In this document: one piece after another, positions 40,395 through 50,514 of the stretch | Position numbering within the stretch: position 1 is the first letter of the stretch | Layout of the letters: every line of letters begins with the position of its first letter | Position numbers and translations under genes: made by a program | Origin: Amycolatopsis vancoresmycina | Lineage (GTDB): Bacteria; Actinomycetota; Actinomycetes; Mycobacteriales; Pseudonocardiaceae | Reading direction: 5' to 3' | Length of the DNA: 64,000 nucleotides | Assembly (NCBI RefSeq): GCF_000716785.1 | Contig: NZ_JNYY01000006.1 | Coordinates: 434,001 to 498,000 of the forward strand | Notes under the pieces: model-generated | Databases searched by the model: none | What the model was told of the DNA's origin: nothing | Seen by the model: only the letters and a program-made list of their open reading frames with translations

Positions 40395-41396
40395 ATGCCA
40401 ACGGTTAGTAACTTTCCGACGGTGAGTGATACCGAATCCGTAGTCGGCACGGCACCGTCCGAGCCCGTATCGGTCCAGCCGGCCGTGCGTGACGCCGATT
40501 CCAGTCCGCTGGTCCGGATCCGGTCGCTCCTCCCCGGACTCGCCCGCGCCGAGCAGCGCGTGGCCAAGGTGGTGCTGGAAGACCCCGCGTCCGTCGCGAG
40601 GCGCAGCATCACCGAGGTGGCCCTGGCCGCCAACACGAGCGAGACGACGGTGACGCGGTTCTGCAAGGCCGTCGGCGTCGGCGGGTACCCGCAGCTGCGC
40701 ATCGCGCTGGCCGCGGACACCGCGCGCACCGAGGCGCGCACCACGCGCAACCTCGGCGGCGAGATCGGCCCGGAGGACGACCTGGCCGCCGTCATCGGCA
40801 AGGTCAGCTTCGCCGACGCGCGGGCGGTCGAGGAGACGGCCGACCAGCTCGACGTCGCCACCCTGGAGCGGGTGATCGAGGTCGTGGCGAGCGCCGGCCG
40901 GGTGGACGTCTACGGCGTGGGCGCCAGCGCGTTCGTCGCCGCCGACCTGCAGCAGAAGCTGCACCGCATCGGCCGCGTGTGCTTCTCGTGGTCGGACACG
41001 CACATCATGCTCACCTCGGCCGCGGTGCTGAGCCCCGGTGACGTCGCGATCGGCGTCTCGCACACCGGCGCGACCACCGACACCGTCGAGGCGCTGCGCG
41101 TGGCGCGCGAGCACGGCGCGATCACCATCGCCGTGACGAACTTCCCGCGCTCCCCGATCACCGAGGTCGCCGACCACGTTTTGACGACCGCGGCCCGGGA
41201 AACCACGTTCCGTTCGGGGGCGACGGCGAGCCGCATCGCCCAGCTCACCGTCATCGACTGCCTGTTCATCGGCGTCGCGCAGCGGCACATGGACGCGTCG
41301 GTCAGCGCCCTGGACGCGACCAGGGACGCCGTCGGCTCGCACCGCTTGGGGGTCAGGCCGGACGGTCGTCGCCGTCCGCGGGAAACCGGCAAGTAA
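40395..41396 (+). CDS. RpiR/MurR-family transcriptional regulator
   Basis: A 333-residue regulator. The N-terminal RpiR helix-turn-helix spans about 40-115 (LLPGLARAEQRVAKVVLEDP, ITEVALAANTSETTVTRFCK) and the C-terminal SIS sugar-phosphate domain about 165-300 (GRVDVYGVGASAFVA, AIGVSHTGATTDTVEAL). MurR in E. coli and Bacillus senses MurNAc-6-phosphate and controls murQ and recycling genes; its stop overlaps the murQ start here, so the same role is likely. ATG 40395 follows TAGCCT by 8 nt. An upstream in-frame start at 40272 would add a residue stretch unlike the family. Confidence 0.88.
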   Translation: MPTVSNFPTVSDTESVVGTAPSEPVSVQPAVRDADSSPLVRIRSLLPGLARAEQRVAKVVLEDPASVARRSITEVALAANTSETTVTRFCKAVGVGGYPQLRIALAADTARTEARTTRNLGGEIGPEDDLAAVIGKVSFADARAVEETADQLDVATLERVIEVVASAGRVDVYGVGASAFVAADLQQKLHRIGRVCFSWSDTHIMLTSAAVLSPGDVAIGVSHTGATTDTVEALRVAREHGAITIAVTNFPRSPITEVADHVLTTAARETTFRSGATASRIAQLTVIDCLFIGVAQRHMDASVSALDATRDAVGSHRLGVRPDGRRRPRETGK

Positions 41397-42349
41397 TGCC
41401 CGGAGAAAAAGTGAGGCGCATGATGACCGTCCCCATGCAGGCGGTGCACGTCGATTCGCCGACCGAGACCCGCAATCCCCGCACCAAGGACATCGACCTG
41501 ATGTCCACCGCGGGGATCCTGGGCGCGATCAACGCCGAGGACCGCACGGTCCCCGGTGCCGTCGCCGCGGTGCTGCCCCAGGTGGCGCACGCGGTGGACT
41601 ACGCGGTCGACGCCCTGCGGGCGGGCGGCCGGGTGCACTACGTCGGCGCGGGCACGTCCGGGCGCCTGGCCACCCTGGACGCGGCCGAGCTGGTGCCGAC
41701 GTTCAACGTGCCGGGCGACTGGTTCATCGCGCACCACGCCGGCGGCGAGCGCGCGCTGCGCCACGCCGTCGAAAACGCCGAGGACGACTCGGCGGCGGGC
41801 GCGGCCGAGATGGCCGCGATGGTCCAGCCCGGCGACTTCGTGCTGGGCCTGACGGCGTCGGGCAGGACGCCGTACGTGCTGGGCGCGCTGCTGGCCGCGT
41901 CGCGCCAGGGCGCCCGGACCGGGCTGGTCTCGGGCAACCCGAAGGCCGCGAAGCCGGCCGGGGTGGACGTGCTCATCGCCGTCGACACCGGCCCGGAGGC
42001 GATCGCCGGCTCGACCCGGATGAAGGCGGGCACGGCGCAGAAGATGATCCTGACGTCGTTCTCCACGGCGACGATGATCAAGCTGGGCCGGACCTACTCG
42101 AACCTGATGGTCAGCATGCGGGCCACCAACGCCAAGCTGCGCGGCCGGACCATCCGGATCCTGCAGGAAGCCACCGGCATGACGATGGCGGACTGCTCGG
42201 ACGCGCTCACCGAGGCCGGGGGCGACCTCAAGGTGGCGTTGGTGCACCTGCTGTCCGGCGAGGACGTGAAGAGCGCGGCGAAGGCGCTGCACGCGTCCGG
42301 CGGGCACGTGCGTAAGGCCTTGGACACTCTCAGGGTGCGCGCGAGCTAG
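41396..42349 (+). CDS. murQ: N-acetylmuramic acid 6-phosphate etherase
   Basis: A 317-residue SIS-domain etherase that cleaves the D-lactyl ether of MurNAc-6-P to give GlcNAc-6-P. Diagnostic blocks are LMSTAGILGAINAEDRTV, YVGAGTSGRLATLDAAELVP, GLTASGRTPYVLGAL, EAIAGSTRMKAGTAQKMILT and TYSNLMVSM. The start ATG overlaps the murR-like stop as TAATG; in-frame ATGs at 41420 and 41423 with GTGAGG upstream are alternatives. A three-helix C-terminal part (ALTEAGGDLKVALVHLLSG) completes the family length. Final enzyme of the recycling cluster. Confidence 0.95.
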   Translation: MPGEKVRRMMTVPMQAVHVDSPTETRNPRTKDIDLMSTAGILGAINAEDRTVPGAVAAVLPQVAHAVDYAVDALRAGGRVHYVGAGTSGRLATLDAAELVPTFNVPGDWFIAHHAGGERALRHAVENAEDDSAAGAAEMAAMVQPGDFVLGLTASGRTPYVLGALLAASRQGARTGLVSGNPKAAKPAGVDVLIAVDTGPEAIAGSTRMKAGTAQKMILTSFSTATMIKLGRTYSNLMVSMRATNAKLRGRTIRILQEATGMTMADCSDALTEAGGDLKVALVHLLSGEDVKSAAKALHASGGHVRKALDTLRVRAS

Positions 42350-42361
42350 ACCTTCATCTGT

Positions 42362-42385
42362 TCATCTGCCTAACCTCTCAGATGA
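42362..42385. promoter_or_regulatory. Inverted repeat before the Ni/Co transporter gene
   Basis: A perfect TCATCTG/CAGATGA pair separated by 10 nt ends 11 nt before the GTG start of the transporter and overlaps its ribosome site. It could be a metal-responsive operator or an mRNA hairpin; nothing identifies the regulator. Confidence 0.4.
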
Positions 42386-42395
42386 GGAAGGGCGG

Positions 42396-43493
42396 GTGGC
42401 GATGGCGGGCACGACGGAGGACTCGCGGCGCAGGCTGTCGCGTCGCGAGTGGGTGTCGGTCGGCGGGATGGGCGGGTTCATCCTGCTGCTGAACGTCGTG
42501 GGCTGGGGCGTGCTCACGGCGTTCGTCGCACCGCACCACTACGCGCTGGGCACGTCCGGGGTGTTCGGGATCGGGCTCGGCGTCACCGCGTTCACGCTCG
42601 GGATGCGGCACGCCTTCGACGCGGACCACATCGCCGCGATCGACAACACCACGCGCAAGCTGATGGCCGACGGCAGGCGGCCGCTGTCGGTCGGGTTCTG
42701 GTTCTCGCTCGGGCACTCGACGATCGTCTTCGCGCTGTGCCTGCTGCTGTCCCTCGGCGTCCGCGCGCTGGCCGGCCAGGTCGAGGACGACTCCTCGGCG
42801 TTGCACCAGGCGACCGGGCTGATCGGGACGTCGGTGTCCGGGGTGTTCCTGTACGTGATCGCGATCCTGAACCTGGTGGTGCTGGTCGGGATCCTGCGGG
42901 TCTTCAAGCAGATGCGCCGCGGCGAGTTCGACGAGGCCGCGCTCGAACGCCAGCTGGACAACCGCGGCGTGCTGAACCGGCTGCTGCGCGGCGCGACGAA
43001 GGCCGTGCGCAAGCCGTGGCACATCTACCCGGTCGGGCTGCTGTTCGGGCTGGGGTTCGACACCGCGACCGAGATCGGGCTGCTCGTGCTGGCCGCGGGC
43101 GCGGCGACCTTCGCCCTCCCCTGGTACGCGATCCTCGTGCTGCCGGTCCTGTTCGCCGCCGGGATGACCCTGTTCGACACCGTGGACGGCTGCTTCATGA
43201 ACTTCGCCTACGGCTGGGCGTTCGCGAAGCCGGTGCGCAAGATCTTCTACAACCTCACGGTGACCGCGCTGTCGGTCGCGGTGGCGCTGCTCATCGGGAC
43301 GATCGAACTCGTGTCGATCCTGGCCGAGAAGCTGGACATCACGTCCGGGCCGCTGGCCGCGATCGCCTCGGTCGACCTGGACTACGTCGGCTTCGGGATC
43401 GTCGGGTTGTTCGTGCTGACGTGGGTCATCGCGCTGGCCGTGTGGCGGTTCGGGCGGATCGAGGAGAAGTGGTCGGCGAAGCTGTCCGGTTGA
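42396..43493 (+). CDS. NiCoT-family nickel/cobalt transporter (HoxN/NixA)
   Basis: A 365-residue membrane permease with eight predicted helices. The signature RHAFDADHIAAIDN (helix II, metal-binding His/Asp) is intact, as is LGFDTATEIGLL (the second family motif) and FAAGMTLFDTVDGCFM. It imports Ni2+ or Co2+ for urease, hydrogenase or cobalamin enzymes; which metal cannot be decided from the motif. GTG 42396 has GAAGG just upstream; ATG 42402 is also possible. It lies 46 bp after murQ but has no functional link to it. Confidence 0.92.
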   Translation: MAMAGTTEDSRRRLSRREWVSVGGMGGFILLLNVVGWGVLTAFVAPHHYALGTSGVFGIGLGVTAFTLGMRHAFDADHIAAIDNTTRKLMADGRRPLSVGFWFSLGHSTIVFALCLLLSLGVRALAGQVEDDSSALHQATGLIGTSVSGVFLYVIAILNLVVLVGILRVFKQMRRGEFDEAALERQLDNRGVLNRLLRGATKAVRKPWHIYPVGLLFGLGFDTATEIGLLVLAAGAATFALPWYAILVLPVLFAAGMTLFDTVDGCFMNFAYGWAFAKPVRKIFYNLTVTALSVAVALLIGTIELVSILAEKLDITSGPLAAIASVDLDYVGFGIVGLFVLTWVIALAVWRFGRIEEKWSAKLSG

Positions 43494-44622
43494 CGCACAG
43501 GGCGAGCGCGGCGACGGCGGCGAGCGCGCCGGCCGGTCCGATCCACGACGCTCCCGCGGCGGCGAGGACGAGGCCGCCGAGCGCCGAACCGAGCGCCCCG
43601 CCGACGTAGATCGCCGAGCCGTTCACGCCGAGCGCCACCGTCGGGACGTCCGGCGCGATCGTGAAGAGCCGGTGCTGCTGCGGCACCATCAGCATCCCGC
43701 CGAACGCCCCGGCGAGGAGCGCGAACAGCAGGGCGCCGGGCAAGGACAGCACCGCGAGGTCCACGACGGCGAGCACGACCGCCATGCCGGCCAGGGAAAG
43801 CGCGCGGACGCGCCCCGGGCCGAGGCGGTCGGTGGCCCGGCCGGTCACCGTCGTCCCGGCGAGCTGGCCGAGGCCGAACCCGACCAGCACCCACGACAGC
43901 ACGGCCCCGCTCGCCACCGGCGCGACCAGCACCGGCAGGTAGACGAAGACGGTGAACCCGGCGAGCGTGCCGAGGACCGTCACCAGCAGGACCCGGGCCA
44001 CGGCCGGGCGCACGACGACGGCGAGCCGCTCCCGCAGCCCCGCCGCCGGCACGCGGACCTCGGGGATGACCGGGATCAGCACCGCGACGACGACCGCCAC
44101 CACCCCGATGCCCCACATCACCGCCCGCCAGCCGAACCACGTCCCGGCCAGCACCCCGATCGGCACGCCGAGCACCGTCGACACGCTCATGCCGGCGGCG
44201 ACCGTGGCCAGCGCCCGGCCCCGCCGCTCGGCGGAGGACAACGCACCGGCGAGGACGTAGGCGTTGGACTGGAACGCGGCCGCGCCGACCGCGGCGACCA
44301 GCCGGGCGAGGGCGACCACGGCGAACGTCGGGCCGAGCGCCTGACCCGCCATGCCGGCGGTGAACAGCACCATGCCGCCCGCCAGCACCCACCGGCGGTC
44401 CCAGGTGCCGGTGAACGCGGCGATGAGCGGCGACGCGACCGCGTACGTCAGGGCGAAGACCGTGGCGAGCTGGCCCGCGGCGGACTCCGTGACCCGCAGG
44501 TCGGCGGCGATGACCGGGAGCAGGCCGTTGAGCACGAACCCGTCGGTGCCGACGGTGAACGTGCCCACCGCGAGGACGAGCAGGACCCCCAGCCGATCAT
44601 TAGATGATCGTCGAATCGTCAT
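43426..44622 (-). CDS. MFS transporter (arabinose-efflux/drug permease type)
   Basis: A 398-residue, 12-helix major-facilitator protein. GTDGFVLNGLLPVIAADL (helix 1) and the GTWDRRWVLAGGMVLF loop (motif A equivalent) resemble the DHA1/AraJ group. An acidic-residue-poor core and PQQHRLFTIAP segment are typical. Substrate unknown. Its 3' end overlaps the Ni/Co transporter gene by 68 bp on the opposite strand. It is divergent from an ArsR regulator (61 bp away), the usual arrangement for a regulated efflux pump. Confidence 0.85.
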   Translation of the reverse strand: MTIRRSSNDRLGVLLVLAVGTFTVGTDGFVLNGLLPVIAADLRVTESAAGQLATVFALTYAVASPLIAAFTGTWDRRWVLAGGMVLFTAGMAGQALGPTFAVVALARLVAAVGAAAFQSNAYVLAGALSSAERRGRALATVAAGMSVSTVLGVPIGVLAGTWFGWRAVMWGIGVVAVVVAVLIPVIPEVRVPAAGLRERLAVVVRPAVARVLLVTVLGTLAGFTVFVYLPVLVAPVASGAVLSWVLVGFGLGQLAGTTVTGRATDRLGPGRVRALSLAGMAVVLAVVDLAVLSLPGALLFALLAGAFGGMLMVPQQHRLFTIAPDVPTVALGVNGSAIYVGGALGSALGGLVLAAAGASWIGPAGALAAVAALALCVNRTASPTTSPRSARTATRPAR

Positions 44623-44683
44623 AGGGTCATCGTGGCGGTACACTTCGATGGTTGTCAAACGATCCAAGTGTTGGGAGGCCGTG

Positions 44684-44989
44684 GTGGCCAGGACGCTGCC
44701 CCAGCCGGCGCGCGACGCGATCGAGATCGTGACGGTGCTGCAGGCGCTCGCCGACCCCGTGCGCCTGGAGATCGTCCGCGAGCTGTCGCAGGAGACCGAG
44801 CCGCGCAGTTGCGCGCTCGAGGAGTACGACGTCGACATCAGCGCCGCGACGCTTTCGCACCACTGGCGCGTACTGCGCGAAGCCGGCTTGACGACGACGA
44901 CCGTGGAAGGCCGGCGGCGGTGGATCGTGCTGCGGCGCGACGATCTGCAGGAGCGGTTTCCCGGCCTGCTGAACGCCGTGCTGGCTTAG
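44684..44989 (+). CDS. ArsR/SmtB-family transcriptional regulator
   Basis: A 101-residue winged-helix repressor: VTVLQALADPVRLEIVRELS (helices 1-2), SCALEEYDVDISAATLSHHWRVLREAGL (recognition region, read across about 40-67) and TTTTVEGRRRWIVLRRDDL (wing). The metal-site cysteines of ArsR/SmtB (ELCVC motif) are absent, so it probably senses an organic ligand or oxidant. GGGAGG lies 5 nt before GTG 44684; GTG 44681 and ATG 44648 are alternatives. It probably represses the divergent MFS gene and itself. Confidence 0.88.
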   Translation: MARTLPQPARDAIEIVTVLQALADPVRLEIVRELSQETEPRSCALEEYDVDISAATLSHHWRVLREAGLTTTTVEGRRRWIVLRRDDLQERFPGLLNAVLA

Positions 44990-45708
44990 GAAGCCGCGTC
45001 CGAAATGGACTTCGCTTCCCGCGCGCCCGCTTCGAACGCTTCGCAGCAGAAGAGCAGCCACTCGCGTACGCCGTCCGGCGTTCCGCTCGCGAAGCCCTCC
45101 GCCGCTTCGAGGTAGCGCGGCACCCGGCGGAAGAACGCCACTTCGGGAACGCTCAGCGACTTCGGGTCCAGGCCCATCGCGACCATCGTCAGCCGTGCCG
45201 CCGCGCGGGCGACGACGCCGTCCGCGCTGCCGAACGGCTTGAGCGCCAGCAGTTCCCCGTGCACCACCGCCGCCAGGACCGGGCCCGGCACCGACGTCGC
45301 TCCCGTCACCAGCTGGGCGAGCAGCTCGAGCCGTCCGCCGCCGGAATGCGGGCGGCCCAGTGCGTCCAGGTCGTCGACGAGGTCCGCCGCGGCGAGGACG
45401 TGCAGCCGCGCCAGCGCCTGCAGCGGCGCGCGGCGCCACGTCGGCAGCAGCGTTTCGAGCGTTTCCGCGACGCGCAGGGCGCCCGCCAGGACGGGGTCGG
45501 CCACCGCGCCGTCGAGCGGCAGTTCCGGGTTCGCGCCCTCGATGCCGGCGGACGCGCGGGCGGCCCGCACCGACGCCTCCGCCGCCGTCGCCGCGCCGCC
45601 GCGGAGGTTCGCCGGGAGGCGGTGGACCGCGAACACGGCGTCCTGGGCGGACTTCGCCGCCGCCGCGACGCCTTCGAGGTCGAGGAGGGGCTTCAGCGGA
45701 TCAGGCAT
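44986..45708 (-). CDS. Fic-like fold protein with degenerate motif (Rv3662c-like)
   Basis: A 240-residue helical protein. The segment LALKPFGSADGVVARAAARL aligns with the Fic core HxFxxGNGRxxR, but the catalytic His is replaced by Lys and GNGR by ADGVVAR. Upstream, ARASAGIEGANPEL resembles the Fic S..IEG region. If it derives from a Fic AMP-transferase it has lost the catalytic site. It has the Rv3662c position. Its start overlaps the stop of the phosphoribosyltransferase gene by 8 nt, indicating co-transcription. Stop codons overlap convergently with the ArsR gene. Confidence 0.55.
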   Translation of the reverse strand: MPDPLKPLLDLEGVAAAAKSAQDAVFAVHRLPANLRGGAATAAEASVRAARASAGIEGANPELPLDGAVADPVLAGALRVAETLETLLPTWRRAPLQALARLHVLAAADLVDDLDALGRPHSGGGRLELLAQLVTGATSVPGPVLAAVVHGELLALKPFGSADGVVARAAARLTMVAMGLDPKSLSVPEVAFFRRVPRYLEAAEGFASGTPDGVREWLLFCCEAFEAGAREAKSISDAAS

Positions 45709-46198
45709 CGAGAACCTGGCCTTCGCGGGAGACCACGGGCGGCAGGACCGACCACGGGAAGTTGATCCAGCGGTCGGTGTGCCGCCAGACGTACTCGCAC
45801 TTCACCGTCGAATGCGGCTTCTCGTAGACGACGGCCGAGCGGACCTCGGCGACGTGCTCGAGGCAGAAGTCGCGGACCAGCTTGAGCGTGGCGCCGGTGT
45901 CGGCGACATCGTCGGCGATCAGCACCTTCTTGCTCGTCAGGTCGACGACGTTGGGCACCGGCGGCAGCATCACCGGCAGGTCGAGCCGCTGGTCGACACC
46001 GGTGTAGAACTCCACGTTCATCACGTGCAGGTTCTTCACGTCGAGGGCGTAGCCGAGAGCGCCGGCGACGAAGAGGCCGCCGCGCGCGATGGACAGGATG
46101 AGGTCCGGCGCGAAGCCGTCGTCGGCGATGGTGTGAGCCAGTTCACGGCTCGCCGTGCCGAACAGCTCCCAGCTCAGCTCTTCCCGCTCCTCGGCCAT
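45701..46198 (-). CDS. Purine-type phosphoribosyltransferase
   Basis: A 165-residue type I phosphoribosyltransferase. The PRPP-binding motif is VLIADDVADTGATL (about 93-106), with LILSIARGGLFVAGAL as the PPi loop (ARGG) and a C-terminal WINFPWSVLPP typical of xanthine/guanine PRTases. The likely reaction is salvage of a purine base with PRPP in the cytosol, but the hood residues do not decide which base. ATG 46198. It forms a two-gene unit with the Fic-like gene. Confidence 0.88.
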   Translation of the reverse strand: MAEEREELSWELFGTASRELAHTIADDGFAPDLILSIARGGLFVAGALGYALDVKNLHVMNVEFYTGVDQRLDLPVMLPPVPNVVDLTSKKVLIADDVADTGATLKLVRDFCLEHVAEVRSAVVYEKPHSTVKCEYVWRHTDRWINFPWSVLPPVVSREGQVLDA

Positions 46199-46311
46199 CG
46201 AGCCTGCCCTTCCGTCGTGGTCAGCCGAGCATAGGCAACCCAGAAGTGGACTCTGAAGATGCTCGGAAATTGGCTATCCTGAGCAGCCAATACCCGTTCT
46301 ACCGTGATCGG

Positions 46312-46914
46312 GTGAACGACTGGAACACACGCCCGACGCTGGCCGGCGAGCACGTCCGCCTGGAGCCGCTGACCCCCGAGCACGCCAAGGGCCTCCTCGA
46401 AGCGGGCGCCGACCCGGGCATCTGGGCGTGGCTGAGCATCCGGCAGCCGGGGGATCTTCCCGCGGCGGAGCGGATGGTCGAGCAGGCGCTCGCCGACCCC
46501 GCACGCCGGGCGTTCGTGCAGCTCGACGTCGCCTCCGGCCGGGTCGCCGGCACGACGTCGTACTACCAGGTCGTCGAGGCGCACCGGATCCTCTCGATCG
46601 GGCACACGTGGATCGGCGCGGACTGGCAGCGCACCGGGCTGAACACCGAGTCGAAGCTGCTGCTGCTCACCCACGCGTTCGAAACCCTTGGCGCGCAACG
46701 CGTTTCGTGGGAGACCGACATCCGCAACCTCCGGTCGCAGCGCGCCATCGAACGGCTTGGCGCGCTTCGCGAAGGCGTCCTGCGGGCGCACCGGATCCGG
46801 CCGGACGGCTCGTCGCGCGACACCGTCACCTATTCGATGCTGGCGCCGGAATGGCCCGCCGCGAAGGCACGGCTGAGCGAACGCTTAGTCACCGGGGCTC
46901 GCCTGGCGAGGTGA
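46312..46914 (+). CDS. GNAT-family N-acetyltransferase (RimJ/RimL type)
   Basis: A 200-residue acetyltransferase. HVRLEPLTPEHAKGLLEA is the N-terminal strand/helix; IGHTWIGADWQRTGLNTESK contains the acetyl-CoA loop region, followed by LGAQRVSWETDIRNLRSQRAIERLGALREGVLR (split over about 140-170), the N..S..A.E.LGF..EG block of RimL-like enzymes. Substrate not known; N-terminal or small-molecule acetylation is likely. GTG 46312 lies 6 nt after TACCGT, so a leaderless transcript is predicted. Divergent from the phosphoribosyltransferase gene. Confidence 0.88.
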   Translation: MNDWNTRPTLAGEHVRLEPLTPEHAKGLLEAGADPGIWAWLSIRQPGDLPAAERMVEQALADPARRAFVQLDVASGRVAGTTSYYQVVEAHRILSIGHTWIGADWQRTGLNTESKLLLLTHAFETLGAQRVSWETDIRNLRSQRAIERLGALREGVLRAHRIRPDGSSRDTVTYSMLAPEWPAAKARLSERLVTGARLAR

Positions 46915-47014
46915 ACCGGCCGGGCAACGTGGGTGCAACCTTTTACAAGGCGGGCTAACGTCGCTAGCGTGCCGCTAGCCGTCGTTTCGGCGCACTACAG
47001 GAGGCCTTGCAACC

Positions 47015-48997
<1,983 letters not shown>

Positions 48998-49013
48998 GCT
49001 AGCGTTCTTCCGT

Positions 49014-49048
49014 CAGAGCCCTTCCGGCTTCGCGCCGGGAGGGCTCTG
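49014..49048 (+). terminator. acs terminator
   Basis: A 15-bp stem CAGAGCCCTTCCGGC/GCCGGGAGGGCTCTG with one G-T pair and a short TTCGC loop, 17 nt past the acs stop. Confidence 0.85.
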
Positions 49049-49138
49049 TCATGACACCCCGTGTGGCACGAGTCGAACGCATGTTCTACGCTGTGCCGCG
49101 AACCACACCCACTTCCCGGGCAAGGAGACGACACGACG

Positions 49139-49615
49139 ATGACCGTGGATGTCCTGACGCACGACGAGGAAACGGCTGCCGAAGCCCCGGCTGTTGCTGT
49201 TGCCACTGACGAGGCGGCCGTCACCGAGTCCGCGTCCCCGGCTTCCGCTTCGGAGGAGCCGGCCACGCCGGCCACCGAGGAAGAGGAGGCCCCCAAGCCG
49301 AAGCGCGGCCGCCCGAAGGGTGCGACGGCGTCGACGGCGAAGAAGACCCGCACGGTCGAGCTGACCCTGACGGTCACCGGCACGGCCGACGGCGAGTGGC
49401 AGGCCGAGCTGAAGAACGGCTCGAAGTGGGTCGCGAAGGGCCTCGAGATCCCGGCGGCGGCCGTCTCGCGCGCGGCCAAGGAGCTGCACGCGGACCTGTC
49501 CGGCCCGATCGACGAGGTGATCAACCAGGCCCGCGAGGCGCAGGCCGCGAAGGTCGCCGCGCTGGAAGCCGAGCTCGAGAAGGCCAAGCAGGCCCTCGCC
49601 GAGCTGGACGCCTGA
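49139..49615 (+). CDS. AT-hook-containing protein (DUF6319-like)
   Basis: A 158-residue protein. Residues 1-45 are acidic and disordered (Ala/Glu/Pro/Thr). KRGRPKG (about 53-59) is an AT-hook minor-groove motif followed by a Thr/Lys stretch. Residues 65-125 form a small folded domain (ELTLTVTGTADGEWQAELKNG, KWVAKGLEIPAAAV), and the C-terminus is a coiled coil (AQAAKVAALEAELEKAKQAL). The layout suggests a nucleoid-associated or regulatory DNA-binding protein. AAGGAGA lies upstream of ATG 49139. The DUF assignment is from memory. Confidence 0.7.
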   Translation: MTVDVLTHDEETAAEAPAVAVATDEAAVTESASPASASEEPATPATEEEEAPKPKRGRPKGATASTAKKTRTVELTLTVTGTADGEWQAELKNGSKWVAKGLEIPAAAVSRAAKELHADLSGPIDEVINQAREAQAAKVAALEAELEKAKQALAELDA

Positions 49616-49626
49616 GCTTCACTCCA

Positions 49627-49665
49627 GGAAACGCCCGGTCCGCTTCGCGCGGGCCGGGCGTTTCC
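49627..49665 (+). terminator. Bidirectional terminator
   Basis: A 17-bp stem GGAAACGCCCGGTCCGC/GCGGGCCGGGCGTTTCC with one G-T pair lies between the AT-hook gene and the converging EthD gene and is followed by GCTTTT. Confidence 0.85.
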
Positions 49666-49677
49666 GCTTTTCCGGGC

Positions 49678-49989
49678 TCAGGCTTTCCCCTCCTGCACCG
49701 GGTAGTGGAGGACGACCGCACCTCCGGTGGCGTAGTTGGCGACGTCGGCGGAGACCCGACGGCCTTGCGGAGACTCCCTCGACGCGGTCATCGCCGCCTC
49801 GTCGGCGAACTCGGCTTCGAAGATCGCGAAGTACGGCGGCCCGCCCGGCGTCGCGGCCACGTCGAAGCTGTAGCGCCACGCGAGCAGGCCGGGCATCTGC
49901 GCGACCAGCGGGAGGTGGGTGGTCACGTAGTAGTCACGGAAGTGGGCGGGGTCGGCGGGCTCGGGGTACAGAACCACCAGCTTGTGCAT
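49678..49989 (-). CDS. EthD family protein
   Basis: A 103-residue ferredoxin-like alpha/beta barrel protein. MHKLVVLYPEPADPAHFRDYY, THLPLVAQMPGLLAWRY and FAIFEAEFADEAAM match EthD (KV...Y..P.D...F..YY...H.PL). EthD-like proteins assist ring-oxidising systems or act as small dimeric isomerases or monooxygenases; no cytochrome P450 partner is nearby, so the role is open. ATG 49989. Followed by a terminator shared with the AT-hook gene. Confidence 0.88.
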   Translation of the reverse strand: MHKLVVLYPEPADPAHFRDYYVTTHLPLVAQMPGLLAWRYSFDVAATPGGPPYFAIFEAEFADEAAMTASRESPQGRRVSADVANYATGGAVVLHYPVQEGKA

Positions 49990-50042
49990 GGAACCTCACC
50001 CTGCCAGCGCCGCGCGCGATCGCAACCGGGTTTCCCGGCCGC

Positions 50043-50396
50043 TCAGGCGATCGGCGGGCGGACCGGCAGCGGGGACTTGAACTCCACCCACATCGCGTCC
50101 GTCAGCGCCTCGACGTGGTGGGTGACTCCGCGCGGGTGCACGACCGAATCGCCCGGTTCGAGGACGGCCTCCACGCCGTCGACCGCTCCGCGCAGCCGGC
50201 CCGACAGCACGTAGACGATCGAGTCGTGGTCGTGCGCGTGCGGCGGCGAGGCCACTCCGGCCGGGTAGTGGATCAAGTACGCCAGGCCGCTCTCCGCCGT
50301 TTCCAGCAGCCGGAACCGGCCTTCGCCGCCCAGCAGCGGCAAGCCCTCGACCGTGGCCAGCGGCTGCCACACCTGCTCTTCCATGCCGTCCATCAT
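50043..50396 (-). CDS. Single-domain cupin protein
   Basis: A 117-residue cupin. The conserved metal-site motifs are PPHAHDHDSIVYVLSGRLRG (motif 1, His-x-His plus the strand glycine; the usual Glu is Ser/Ile here) and HPRGVTHHVEAL (motif 2 His). Such proteins bind a divalent metal or a small ligand; the function is not predictable. Start chosen at ATG 50396; a tandem ATG at 50393, ATG 50384 and GTG 50420 are alternatives. It lies upstream of and on the opposite strand to the IdeR-type box. Confidence 0.85.
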   Translation of the reverse strand: MMDGMEEQVWQPLATVEGLPLLGGEGRFRLLETAESGLAYLIHYPAGVASPPHAHDHDSIVYVLSGRLRGAVDGVEAVLEPGDSVVHPRGVTHHVEALTDAMWVEFKSPLPVRPPIA

Positions 50397-50430
50397 GACG
50401 CGGAACGGCTGAGAGTCCACACAGGACCAC

Positions 50431-50449
50431 TTAGGTAAGGCAGCCGTTA
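50431..50449 (+). promoter_or_regulatory. Candidate IdeR/DtxR iron box
   Basis: TTAGGTAAGGCAGCCGTTA matches the IdeR consensus TTAGGTTAGSCTAACCTAA at 13 of 19 positions, with a near-perfect left half. A second partial half (TTAGGCGCACCTGA, 50451-50464) follows one turn later. It lies 66 bp upstream of the VIT-type transporter start. Confidence 0.5.
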
Positions 50450-50514
50450 TTTAGGCGCACCTGACAAAAAGACCGGCTCTCGCCACCATTCCGGGTTCGT
50501 GTTTCACTGGTCCG

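Noticed and set aside
42350..42395. Nickel/cobalt riboswitch before the NiCoT gene
   Set aside because: The 46-bp gap is too short for a known riboswitch; only a small inverted repeat is present.
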